Program-made: the position numbers and the translations under genes | In this document: positions 46,669 through 57,813 of the stretch, in pieces | Numbering within the stretch: position 1 is the stretch's first letter | How the letters are laid out: every line of letters begins with the position of its first letter | NCBI GenBank assembly: GCA_029255685.2 | Contig: CM055319.2 | Span: 23,778,247 to 23,842,246 of the forward strand | Reading direction: 5' to 3' | DNA from: Silene conica | Taxonomy: Eukaryota > Streptophyta > Magnoliopsida > Caryophyllales > Caryophyllaceae | DNA length: 64,000 bases | The notes under the pieces: model-generated | Told to the model about the DNA's origin: nothing | Seen by the model: only the letters and a program-made list of their open reading frames with translations | Database searches by the model: none

Positions 46669-46739
46669 CCTCCCTAGGAGGTCACTCATCCCAAGACTAC
46701 TCTCACCTGGGCACGCTTAACTGTGGAGTTCTTATGATG
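46669..46739 (-). ncRNA. 5S-rRNA-like segment (partial)
   Basis: The minus strand reads AAGAACTCCACAGTTAAGCG, then GGTGAGAGTAGTCTTGGGAT and GAGTGACCTCC. This aligns with the middle of plant 5S rRNA, the portion with the internal Pol III promoter, over about 70 bases with roughly ten differences. The 5' and 3' thirds of 5S are absent. It is not an rRNA gene but a captured or derived piece, as seen in Cassandra-type elements and 5S-derived SINEs. Confidence 0.75.
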
Positions 46740-47438
46740 AGCTACCGAAAATGAAACTTAAACTTGTTGATATAGTTAATACTTTGAAACCTTTTTAAAT
46801 TATATTCCTTTTTTTCTAAATTACATTCACTATTATTTTTGCGATAAAATATTAAATGATATTTTTTTGCGAAAAAAAATATTATTTTTCTCAAATTACT
46901 CGAGTTTTCAATGTTGACCTCCCGACTAATGATGCTCGGGTCAGTTTTTGTCCGAGTCAACAAAACCATTTTCTCCAAACTATTTAATCACATTTTCCTT
47001 ATATTTTTTTCCCTAATACATTTTTTTTTATTTTTTTTCATTTGTCGGCATTTTTATTTTATTTTTCTTTTATCCATTTTTTCATATTTTTTCCACACAA
47101 ATACTATTTGTAAGATCGTCGTATTTGTAACGAAAAAAAGTTTAATCACTTTTTACTAAATAATGATCACTTTTGAATAATGATTACATATGGTATCAAT
47201 GACCGAGTTTTATTAATAAAATAAATGACCAAGACATTATTAACTCGAAAATAATCAGTTTTTGCCAAAAAATTCAGAAAATATCGTATAAATTTTTGTT
47301 TTCTCTAAATTGATTTCTTTTCATTATTCTTTTTTTTTTGGTAAGATGTGAATTATATATATCATGGACAAAAAATAATTACATGCTAAAGGGTGCAAAC
47401 ACCCTTAAAGAAACATGACACCAGAAGGATAACAAAGA

Positions 47439-48158
47439 TTAGGCAGAGGGAGGCATAGGCCCTCGTTTAATTTGAATCCGACTTCTAACAATTGATTCAA
47501 TATTAGCTACCAACAGTTCAGGACGCTTCAAACAGTCCAGCATACGGGTTGAGTTCCTTTGATGCCACAAAAAATAATGATAGGCTGTGAGAACAACAGC
47601 TCTAGTTTTCCAACTGATAGTATCACTGCAAGTAGCACTCAGATCAGAAATAGATGGGACAATGCTTCCAAACCAATGTTTTAATCCTTCCTGTACCCTG
47701 CAACTGTACTGGCAATGAATAAAAACATGCTCCATGGTCTCAGTCTGCAACCCACATAGAACACAGGTATCATCCTGACTGTACCCATATCTATAAAGCT
47801 TCTCTTTGACATTCATACCTTTATGCATCATAAGCTAACTTATCATCGAATGTTTGGGGACATTCCATGTATTCCAGACTAGAGGAGCCCAACTTTGATC
47901 ACTCTGAGGTGGGCAAAGCCAATTGTATCCATATTTGATGGTATAACCAGTGGGATTAGCATTCCAATTATTAGCAACAAAGCCAGCCTTCAACTTTTCC
48001 TTAATCTTACATATTTGTTTCCAAACCCAAGAAGAGTCATTGGGAGGGATATAATCATGCCAATTCCTGGTCTTAATGTAGATAGCATTAACCCATTTAA
48101 TCCACAGACGGTCAGCCTTACTATAAATCCAATCCACCAGTTTTCCAACGGCAGCCAT
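47439..48158 (-). pseudogene. LINE ORF2 C-terminal zf-RVT region
   Basis: Two minus-strand frames (48158-47835 and 47831-47439) encode the zf-RVT region: WAPLVWNTWNVPKHSMIS, then MHKGMNVKEKLYRYGYSQDD with CVLCGLQTETMEHVFIHC as its cysteine-histidine cluster. A stop near 47833 separates them. Confidence 0.85.
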
Positions 48159-48165
48159 GTTCCAA

Positions 48166-49856
48166 CTACCTGTTCTTTTTATACCAAGGCCACCCTCCGT
48201 CCTTCTTTGGTAAGGTTACCTTCTCCCAGGAGACCAGAGGAACTCGATGATAGTCTGAGCTGCCATCCCAGAGGTAATTTCGACAGATTGCCTCTATTCT
48301 CTTAATGATACTCTTGGGGAGAACGAACATTTGAGCCCAGTAATTGTGCAACGTATTAAGGACAGAGTTGATAAGAGTAACTCTACCTGCATAGGATAAC
48401 TTTTTTGCACCCAACCCTCGAATTCTTGCAACAATTTTCTCAATCAGAGATGAACACTCCTTTTTAGACAGTTTACCCGGCTGGATAGGTACCCCGAGAT
48501 ACCTGAATGGCATAGTTCCTTCAGCAAAGCCAGTGACCTGCAGAACCCCTTCTTTAACAGTATCAGACATTCCATTAAAGAAAATTTCTGACTTAGAGTT
48601 GTTCATACATAGTCCAGAGGCCTTGGAGAATGATGTAAATGCCCTCATTAGGAGCATAATGGAGGGGGCAGTGCCTTTGCAGAACATTAACAAATCATCC
48701 GCAAACATTAAATGAGTAAGTTTCAGCTGCTTACACAAGGGATGATAATGAAACGGCCATTTGTTAGTAGCAAATTTAAGGAGTCTGGATAGTACTCCAT
48801 GCAGATGGTAAAGATCGGAGGAGAAATTTGGTCTCCTTGCCGCAATCCTCTTTTGCCCTTAAAATAACCAAAGCTAGAACCATTGATAGATAAGGTATAC
48901 GAGGGGGATCTGATACACGCCATGACCAAAGAAGTAAAATGAGTAGGGAAGTGCAAACCAGAAAGCATTTGCTCAACAAAGTCCCATTCCACAGAGTCAT
49001 AAGCCTTTTGGAGATCAATTTTGATCAGACATCTGGGGGATACATTCTTCCTAGAATACATATGAACAATGTCCTGACAGATAAGGACATTTTCCATAAT
49101 GGATCTGCCTTTAATGAAAGCCCCTTGGTTCTCATGGATGATATCAAGAAGGACTAGAGCCAACCTGTTGCATAAGAGTTTGGATATAACTTTATACATC
49201 AAGTTACAGCAGGCAATTGGCCTGAATTGCTTAACATTTGAGGGTCTCTCACATTTTGGAACAAGAGTAATGGTTGTTGCATTGACTTGACTGAGCAGTT
49301 GTCCATTGATAAAAAAATCAGAGATAGCAGCGCAGACATCAGAACCTGTAATCTCCCATGTATCTTTAAAAAAACCACTGGTGTAGCCATCAGGTCCTAG
49401 AGCTTTATCATTTGGAATAGAGAAAACAGCCTGTTTAATTTCATCAGTAGTGACTGCCATAGAGAGGATATGCCTGTGATCATCAGAACAAACTCTACCC
49501 ATTTGCATAACATCATCTCTTATAGTTTCAGTTGCAGAATTAGTCCCCAAAAGAGATTGGAAATATTGCAGAAAAGCCTCCTGAATGCCAGCAGTGTCAT
49601 CACAAAGAATGCCTTGAGCATTCTCAATCTGAATAACTTTATTCCTCATTCTCCTTTTTTTTATTGCACCATGGAAGAAAGAAGAGTTACAATCCCCTTC
49701 ATCCAACCAAGTAATTTTAGCCTTTTGTTGAAGAAAACTGTCCCTGGCTTCTGTGAAAAATCGAACCTGAGCAAGGGTGTGAACTTCCTGGTTAATAAGA
49801 TCCGCATTTGAATTATCAGACTGTAACTTCAATTGGATTTGTTCCAATTCATACAA
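48166..49856 (-). pseudogene. LINE ORF2 reverse transcriptase, frameshifted
   Basis: The first frame (49856-48723) holds LVPKCERPSNVKQFRPIACC, IDLQKAYDSVEW and GLRQGDQISP. After a frameshift the second (48738-48166) holds the catalytic LMFADDLLMFCKG and the thumb (FRYLGVPIQPGKLSKKEC). The order and content are those of an L1-like RT, but the chain is broken just before the FADD motif. Confidence 0.9.
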
Positions 49857-50798
49857 AGCTTGACTAGCTTTGATTTCAATGACAGAATAACATTATATTC
49901 CTTATTAAGACCCTTCAGAATGGACTTGAGGTGTTTGAGCTTTTTAACAACACAGAACATGGAGACACCATCTACCTGTAGAGCCCACGCAGACTGGATC
50001 TTCTCTGTAAAACCAGGCGCAGTCTTCCACATGCTAAAGTATTTAAAACTAGCATTTTTCCTCCCTGCGATTTTTGCATTCTTGATGATACAAGGGTTGT
50101 GGTCCAAATACCCTTCAGGGTGAAAGTGACCAACCATTTCAGGGAAAGTAGTAACCCAAGCAGGATTAACCAAAAATCTGTCTAAACGACTGAATCTCCT
50201 TTGAGCATCACGTTTGTTAGTCCAAGTATAGAACGCACCAGAGGCTACTATGTCTTCCATCTCACAAGAGTGAAGGCAATTGATAAAGTCCTCCATGTCC
50301 TCCTCTTTTCTATTCCCTCCAAGCCTCTCATCAGGGGAAAGAACAGTATTAAGGTCGCCAGCCATGGCCCAAGGACCATGGATATAAGGAGCCAAATTCA
50401 CCAACTTACTCTAAAGATCTTTCCTATCATTACCATCATTGAAAGCATAGACCATAGTAATAAAAAAACATTTCCAAGTAGCTTTAATAGTAACCATGGC
50501 ATGAATGAATTGAGGATCATAATGCATGATCATCACATATGTTAGGTTGCCAAAGAAGCCAAACACGACCCCCTTTATGAAGACTACAGTTAGTAGTAAC
50601 ACACCAACCATCCAACATACTATGAGAAATATTAGCCACATTGTGACCATTTATTTTAGTCTCTAACAGGCCAAACAGGCAAGCCTCATTATTCCAAATA
50701 AAATTTTTAACTATCTTTTGTTTATTTACATTGTTCAGCCCACGAACGTTCCAAAAACCAATATTATTATTCATTATTAAGATTGGGAAGAGGGTCAC
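49829..50798 (-). pseudogene. LINE ORF2 endonuclease region, frameshifted
   Basis: Two frames make up an APE-type endonuclease. The first (IGFWNVRGLNNVNKQKIVKN ... LLETKI) covers 50798-50517. The second (PWAMAGDLNTVL ... SRLDRFLVNPAW ... YLDHNPCI) covers 50404-49829. Catalytic motifs are recognisable, but the linking region is shifted and interrupted. Confidence 0.85.
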
Positions 50799-51267
50799 CT
50801 ATATCCCACACTTGATTCAGCACCTTTTGACTCAACTGACCACTAGGGGCTTGTTGCTTTGGCTGCTCATTCTGTATACCAGGGGGAGGGGGAGGAGAAG
50901 GACCTCCTACACCCACAGGAATCTCCGGCTGGCTAACAACATCTACCACTCCAACAGAGATTGGCAATGCTGGAAACTCTGATTCTGGAACTGCTGGTAA
51001 GGTGATCTTTGGAATAACTTTCCAGATCTTCTTAGAAGCAGTCCCCTTATCATTGATCCTTCGACAGTTTCTCCCTTCATGACCTAAAGCCTTGCACTTA
51101 TCACATAGTATTGGCTTCCATTCATAATCAACATTAAGCACTATGAGTTTTCCATTCTCATCCAAAAACTTGATCTGGTCTGGAAAATTCTGCCCCACTT
51201 TCAGTTCCACCATGATACGAGCAAAGCCCAATCTGGTTTTCTCCACTGTAACAACGTCAGATTTCAC
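50767..51267 (-). pseudogene. LINE ORF1 C-terminal part
   Basis: A 166-residue frame without its N-terminal half. It holds the end of the DUF4283 region (ARIMVELKVGQNFPDQIKFL) and a CCHC knuckle CDKCKALGHEGRNC, then a proline-rich tail (PSPPPPPGIQ). It overlaps the start of ORF2 in another frame by about 30 bases. Confidence 0.85.
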
Positions 51268-51275
51268 ATAAGTTG

Positions 51276-52755
51276 ATATTTCTTTTTGTCAACAAAATTT
51301 CACATTATTTACACATGTAAATTTATTATTTTAATTTCCATTTTTACTTTTCGGTGTGATACGCTCATTTTCAATAATTAAAATGTTTTTCTATATTGAT
51401 GTTTTTATATCGGTTATTTTATCAATATATTTTTTTTCCATTTTATTCAATGATTTGTTGGAAATCATTTTGAATTTAATTTTTTAGACTACTTTTTTTT
51501 ATTTAATCATATTTTAAATCTAAGTGTCTTTTCTTTTTTTTTTCTCCTTACAAACTTCCCCAATTTTTTTCAAATTTAACATCTCGAATTCAAGTTCTTG
51601 TAGAAATATTTTACAAATAAAGTTGTAAATCAATTTTCTAATGAAAAGCTTATTTAACAATATATTAGTTTCAGACTTCTCAATGATAGGTGTTAATAAG
51701 TTAATTATTTAATTGGACATACTTTCTCTTTAAATGTGATGCGGTCTCTAAATAATGTTATTCAATATTATAAATTTAACAAAAAAAGAATTTTAAATAT
51801 ATATTTGCCATGGGTGTGACATTGTTCGTGGCAAAAATGATTATTAGCCACGACTGTAACCTATATTGTGGCGGAATTGACTTTTTGCCACGGGAAGAAT
51901 TTTCCCGTGGCATAAAATTTTTCTAAAATAGTGAATAAAATTTTTCCCGTGGCTAAACAAAATAAAGCAAAATAAATTGTTAAACAACAATCATTTATTC
52001 ATATAATCATATTCATTTTCAAGTCAGTAGTGTTAATAAGAATAATCATAATAAATTGCACAAATTCTCACTTGTGACAGACTAAATACAATAATAAGAA
52101 TAATCATAATAAGATCATTTACGTCAATGGTGAAGAACATTAAGTACGAATATTGTTCACATCTCGCAATAATACGGCGCAATCATCTTGATGTCACAGT
52201 ACACACCATGTTGAACTAATAATTTTGTACTATTATTTGTTATCATATCAAAAATATTAGTCACGGTAAAAATCCAGTGCGTAGCTAAGGGCAATAATTA
52301 GTCACGGGTAATTTACTTGTGACAATAAATCACAATTACCCACGGTAAGAATTCAGTGTGTGGCTAAGAGCAATATAGTCATAGATAGTTTAGCTGTGAC
52401 AATAAATCATAATTAGCCACGTTAAGAATTCAGTGTGGCTAAGCACACTAATTAGTCACGGTTAACTTACATGTGACAATAAATCATAATTAGCCACGAC
52501 ATTGTGGCTAAAAATAATTATTAGCCACGTTCGTGACTTGATGCGTGACTAAACGCATTTGTTAGCCACGGTCATGGCTTAATTCGTGACTAAAAATAAT
52601 TATTTTTCACGGATATATTTTCCCGTGACATAAATTTTTTTACCAATTAATTTTGAAGCAAGGGGACTTTTTTTCCCGTGACTAAGCAAATTTAGGTCAC
52701 GAATTATGAATTCCCGTGACATAAATCGTGGCACAAGTGCCCTTTTGTTGTAGTG
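51276..52755. other. Right arm of the CACTA element
   Basis: AT-rich non-coding DNA. From about 51800 it is dense in CGTGGC, GCCACGG and CCCGTGAC motifs in both orientations, spaced 20-60 bp apart. In characterised CACTA elements such subterminal motifs bind the transposase partner. Confidence 0.8.
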
Positions 52756-52758
52756 TAG

Positions 52759-53849
52759 CTTGAGTAGTAATGATAACGGTTATGTTGTCTTACTTGTGAT
52801 TTTGATAACTGTTATGTTATCTTAGGTCGAGTCGGGTAACGGTTATGTTGCCTTGCTTGTGTTTGGATGACGGTTATGTCATTCTAAGTCATGTTGGTGA
52901 CGGTTATGTCACCTTGATTGTGAATGGATAGCGGTGGTACGATTTGTGTATCATTGTAATGAACTAATGCCACCTAAGTTATGGGATTTATCTATGTTCG
53001 GGATTGGTCGGTGTCCGTGGTTTTGTGGCCCGGTCCCCGTGTGTCGTTCGGTGTAGGTTATTACATCGAGAGGTCTGGTCAGGTCTTAGATATATAGTTT
53101 GCGGTTATGCTCTATACATAGAATCGGTGTCGTGGTTATGCGTCCCGATAGCTAGTGTCGTGGTTATGCGATCTAATTGTCAGTGGTAACGGTTATGTTC
53201 CCTGACAACGTTACTTTTATTCTTGGTTGTTGTTTGTGTGAGTGAACCTGCCACCTAGTTGATGGCCGCTGAGTCATTCATTTGGTTGATTGCATGTATC
53301 AATATTAGTTCATCTATTGGCTTTAATGATGTTTCATATGATGATTCATGCCGTTTCACATGTTTGACTTAATGTTCATGCCTTGACCATGATTGTCATA
53401 TTCGAATATATCATGTTTGATTACTTATCATTGTATATGCATGTTCATATGCATATGTTGTGTCATATTACCGTTTACGTGTTTTCTAACGAAAAGTGGC
53501 CGGGAGAACCTCGAGTTACTCCCCACTGACTGTGGCGTACATGTTTCATGTTTGTAGGTTGGTGCTGTTTGGAGGAAGACGCGTGTCTAGCGAGCATTGT
53601 TGATCATTCGACAATTGCCCATTTTACGATTAACTTAGTTTTAATTTACTTGCTATTGAGGGATACCTTATCCCTTGTCCTTTTAAATTGTCTTGTATAA
53701 GTTATACTTTTTCTTTGGTTTTAATCTTAAGCGTTGTTTTGATATTCCGCGATCAAGTTTTATTCATATCTATGTCAAAAGTTTTTACAGTTATCGTATT
53801 TTCACTGCAAGTTACTTGTTTATTTTATGTAATATCGCAGGGTGTCACA
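52759..53849 (+). repeat. 5' LTR, right part
   Basis: Continuation of the LARD-like 5' LTR after the CACTA insertion. It has a run of CGGTTATGTT-type repeats (about 52790-53200: GTAACGGTTATGTT, GATGACGGTTATGTCA and variants) and ends in GGGTGTCACA just before the PBS. Confidence 0.85.
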
Positions 53850-55518
53850 GTTGGTATCAGAGCAGTAATGCTCCCGACGCATGCACGTGTACCCCAACTT
53901 AAATATGAACTTAACCTGAAATAATGAATGACAGATGGGTAGACTTAAGGACCAAGTGGTAGTCTGTATTGTGATTTCTCTATGTTAGGTCTAACCGGTT
54001 TGTTAATTGTTCTTGAGTTTATTGTTGTGCTTTAGAACAGGTGAACCGCGAGCCTACCTGAATGGCAATCATGACTGGTGTCTACTACCGAATTTGGAAG
54101 ATTCTTGTTATCCTTGGTAAATGTTTCCTTATCCCCTAAATTACCTCTTGTTCTCATGCATCCCTTTTCTTCTCTTGTCTCTGGATGCATTTCTTTTTTC
54201 CTTAAACCCTCTTCTATCTTGCCTCGGAAGCTGCATTCGTAACTTTCCGACTTAATCTTATTCTTGTTACTTGCCTCTTCTCTTGGCGTGTTATAGGTAG
54301 TCTACCTTAGTTGAAATTTGAGGAGCTTGATCGAGATTAATCCTTAGCCTCTTTTGGAAAGGTAATGTTTTTGGAATGGTTTAAGGAGTGTAGTAAGTTA
54401 TCTCTTGGTGATCCTAATGCTTAGTCATTTGCCCTATAGTGAGTGGAATCGGTTGGTAGAATTCTTGGCTAGCTAATGAGTAATAGGTGCGATACGTGGT
54501 GAAGCTCAGCCTTAGAATCTGAATTTGGATTGAGAGGTAGTAGATTGAAATGCGTTGGTTCAAGAGCTCCAATGAGGTGTTAGGACTCATAAGAATGAAT
54601 TGGGAAATATACTTGAGATGCTAGTAAAGAGGAATAGATGAGTAAAGTGAATTAGTAATGTTTAACTTTGGAATTGAGTTTGATTTTAATTGGTGTATCA
54701 CCTTTGGAGAATAAGAATTAGTTATAATTATGGATGAGTAATGGAGGAATTAGCAAAGTAACCTTGGAAGTATTCATTGAAGTTTATGCTCTTAGTTGCT
54801 TGAACGGAATTAGTGTTATGCCCTTAGTGGAGTTACTTAAGGGTCATATTTTGGAATGTCTGGGTGGTGTAGTGAAGTATAACTTAAGGGCTTATAGGAC
54901 TTCGAGTCCGAGAAGTTTAAAGGATGTTGGATTCTTACATATGTGTGTGAGAACTTTGATAGTGAACCTTAACGTTCACATTCTGAGGTATTAATGAACT
55001 TTGAGGAATCTACTTCTCTTGCGGGACTGATATAGAGTGATGTGATGAATTAAAAGATAATAATAGTATAGAAATGGTTGATCCTGGAGTGATATGGAAG
55101 TATCGTTAGAGGAATATAAGATATAGAGATACCCGAACTTTATGAAGTGGTTGATATTGAGATGATCGTACACCTTTAATTTTGGAAGAGCTTATAGTAT
55201 GGTGGACCATTTGGGAATATGTGTCTTGGACAGAGTTAGTTCGACAAGCTTGAATTGGGAAATAGAAGTTGAGAGCCTTGTAAAATTTTGGGAACCCCGA
55301 GCCTTGAGATTTGCCCCAATTGAAATCATAATCTTGCTTCAACGCTTCTCTTCTTCTTTCTTCTCCCATGTGAGCTCTGTCGAGCTATGCTTCCTTAACA
55401 ATTCTTGCTTAACCTTCTGTTACATTTTGTATCTTCTTACCTCTAATGCTTATCCTTCCACTCTTGGCTTCACTTTTGTTGGAGTCCTCAACCAAGAGTC
55501 TCTTGACCTATCATCTTA

Positions 55519-55559
<41 letters not shown>

Positions 55560-57217
55560 GTCTCGAGTTTCTGTACCTCGCTTGTTTCCGAGTTGTTACC
55601 ATGTCCATACCTTTGTAAACCTTTCCGTCCTTCTTTTGGCTGGGTTGTGAGGTTAGCCCTGTTTGTGGGGTAGTAATGTACGTTTGAGGGTCCTTGGTTT
55701 GGTTTTATCGGATTTAGTTGAGAGAGTTTGCAATGATGTCCTTGGGATAATGAGGTAGTATGCCACCATAGTGGTTTCGTGTTAAAGACTTAGATGTATG
55801 AGTGCTCCCTATGTTTTGGTGACAACCATGAGGGTGGTGTTGTCGGTGGTTTCCTATGAGAGTGTTAATGGCTAAGTAGAAACCGTTGGAGGTTTGTTGC
55901 TTTTAGGACTCCCTTGTGAATGTTCTCTTTCTAGTAATAGAGTTTGGTAAGCGAAGGCGTGCAAAATGCAATTTGTGGTTTGGATTTGAGGAACCTTGAG
56001 TAGATGGAACTTGGTGCCTTGGGTGTTGACCCTCAGTCCTATGTTTGGGTATATTCAGGATTGAGGAATATCATGTTATACTTTTGGGTGTCTCATAGTT
56101 TCATATGTGGGAATATGTGAGATTCAGAGAATGCCGCTTTCATATTTTGGTTATCGCTATGAGTATATTTGACTTTGTTTGGGTTTGTTGGATGACCTAA
56201 TGTGTGATGGGTCCTAAGTTGTGATCCTTGTTTGGTGTTCCCCCTTAGTTAGGGCCTTACAACTTATGCCGGTTGAGTGTGAGAAAGGCCGTGTTGATAG
56301 TTTTGGACCTAGCCTTATGGAGGTTGTTGATTGTTGGATAATGATCTCGAGTGGTGAAATCCTTTGGTAATGAGATACCTGGTACCGTGGTTAACCTGGA
56401 AATGAGTGACCACAGTTGAGTTGAGGAAAACCTTGAGAGTTTTGTGGATTGAAAGAGCTGTTTTCTGAGGTGTGCAAGGAATCGTGATGACGATGTTTCT
56501 TTTACGGATCGAGTGGTTAGTGTCTCCGTATCCTGAGAGAGTTATCCATCCTCCCTTAACCTTGAGCTTTTGTTTTCCTTCTCTCCTCTCTTGTTGAGTA
56601 CCGTCTTTTACTTTGAAAATGATGGTTTTGATGCTTTGTCTTAGTTAGTTTCCTTGTTAACTTTGTTTTGTTTCGAGTTCTTTGATGAGTCGACATGACT
56701 CTCTTTGGTTGTTCATGTGTGGCTTTCATGCTTGTGTGTTGCTTGAACAATGTTCAAATTGTTTTCCATGTATGTTTTTTATGATTGATTTGAGTAGCAT
56801 TGCTTATGTTGTTGGAAGCTTTTATTTCGGTTGTAATCTTGTTTATTTTAAGTTTTCAAAATGAAAATGTTCTTTCGAAATGATATGTTTTGAAAAGTTT
56901 GAACCGACTTATAAATTTTGGTTTATTTTGGCGTTTGATTTGATGTAAGACTAGTTATTGGAGACGTCTAATGACTTGTATTACGCTTGTCAGCGCATGA
57001 TCTAATTTTGGCCTTTGGACCTGTCCTTGTTTCGGAATGTCGGGCTCTTGAGTACATAACGAGAACCCTAACGCTCCGTTGATGAGGAGTTGTGCCCTTG
57101 GAATTTCTTTTTTTGAAAAATGTTTGAAGGAAAGCTATGTTGTAGAATGCCAACTTTTGATAAACACCTTTTCTGCTTTCAAGTTTCGGGACGAAACTTC
57201 TTAAAAGGTGGGGTGAT
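53850..57217 (+). other. Non-coding interior of the LARD-like element
   Basis: PBS TGGTATCAGAGC is at 53852-53863 (initiator tRNA-Met type) and the polypurine tract is at 57201-57216. Between them no frame shows gag or pol similarity. A (TC)n run lies at 55518-55559. Scattered short frames look random. Confidence 0.8.
55518..55559. repeat. (TC)n microsatellite
   Basis: A CT/TC run with a single ATC interruption inside the LARD-like interior. Confidence 0.95.
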
Positions 57218-57813
57218 TGTAACACCCCGATATTTTCCGTATTATGAGATTTAAAGATTTGATTTAATTTCAAGAATAAATTATATTTCATGAAATTTCG
57301 TAAATATATTTTAATAATATAAATATTTCATTTTTAAGCATATTAGTTTCAAATGATATTTCGAGTTTATAATTTTTAAGTTTCGGTTTTAATTCTCGAA
57401 AAATGACAAGTATGTCGGATAATTTCATAAGTTGTGGTTTATTTGTAAAATGAGTTCCATCTTGAGTAATAATAGACTTGAGATGTTATTTCCGTCTTAT
57501 TTAGCCAAATCCGAGTCATCCTAACTCATTAAATGAATCCCGAGTCATTTCCGACTCAAAACCCCTTATAACCCTCATATTGTGATTATTTTCACACAAC
57601 TCATTTCCTTCATCTTCTTCAAACTCAAAACCACCAAATCCCCATTGTTGGTGTTTCTCCATGAGCACAAATCCGACCATAGCTCCTCCGTTTCTTGCTC
57701 AAATCCCGAGTTCTTTATAGGTATGTTCTCCTCTCCTTCTCCTCCTTCTTTTGATATCAACAATTTCTTGCCTTGTTGCGTTTTCTGAAAACCCGTCTTT
57801 CTAGGGTTATGTT
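57218..57813 (+). repeat. 3' LTR, partial
   Basis: The first 596 bp of the LARD-like 3' LTR, ending where CACTAGTAG begins. It is nearly identical to 44381-44976. Confidence 0.9.

Larger units (their letters stand above)
47330..51275 (-). mobile_element. Decayed L1-like LINE inside the CACTA element
   Basis: A minus-strand LINE with its poly(A) tail as T9-10 at 47330-47339 and a 5' end truncated inside ORF1 near 51275. Loosely similar sequences flank it (TTGATTTCTTTTC on the left, TTGATATTTCTTTTTG on the right), a possible old target duplication. Frameshifts break every domain. It inserted into the CACTA element before or after that element landed in the LTR; the order is not readable. Confidence 0.85.
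46103..52755. mobile_element. CACTA element, complete, non-autonomous
   Basis: The element is 6653 bp. The left terminus CACTACTACAATTAAGCACT and the inverse of the right terminus CACTACAACAAAAGGGCACT are inverted repeats. Perfect TAG triplets flank it (46100-46102, 52756-52758), the 3-bp target duplication of CACTA transposons. Reiterated GCCACGG / CCGTGGC motifs fill both subterminal regions (about 46118-46345 and 51800-52740). No transposase is encoded. The interior carries a SINE, a 5S-rRNA-like segment and an inverted, decayed LINE. It sits in the 5' LTR of the LARD-like element. Confidence 0.92.
44381..57813 (+). mobile_element. LARD-like LTR element, non-coding, nested insertions
   Basis: The 5' LTR runs 44381-46102 and 52759-53849, split by a CACTA element. 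It begins TGTAACACC and ends TGTCACA, about 2.8 kb without the insertion. A PBS TGGTATCAGAGC follows at 53852-53863, then about 3.35 kb with no gag or pol, a polypurine tract (TTAAAAGGTGGGGTGA) at 57201-57216, and the 3' LTR from 57218. The 3' LTR is cut at 57813 by a second CACTA element and its remainder is not in the window. Termini, PBS and polypurine tract resemble Tekay/Del chromoviruses, which would have to supply proteins. The candidate left target site is TAAGA (44376-44380). Confidence 0.85.

Noticed and set aside
46669..46739. A functional 5S rRNA gene
   Set aside because: Only the central portion is present with about ten changes, no 5' or 3' thirds, and no tandem copies.
46669..46739. 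A Cassandra LTR
   Set aside because: The 5S-like part fits, but I cannot find paired LTRs, a PBS or a polypurine tract around it.
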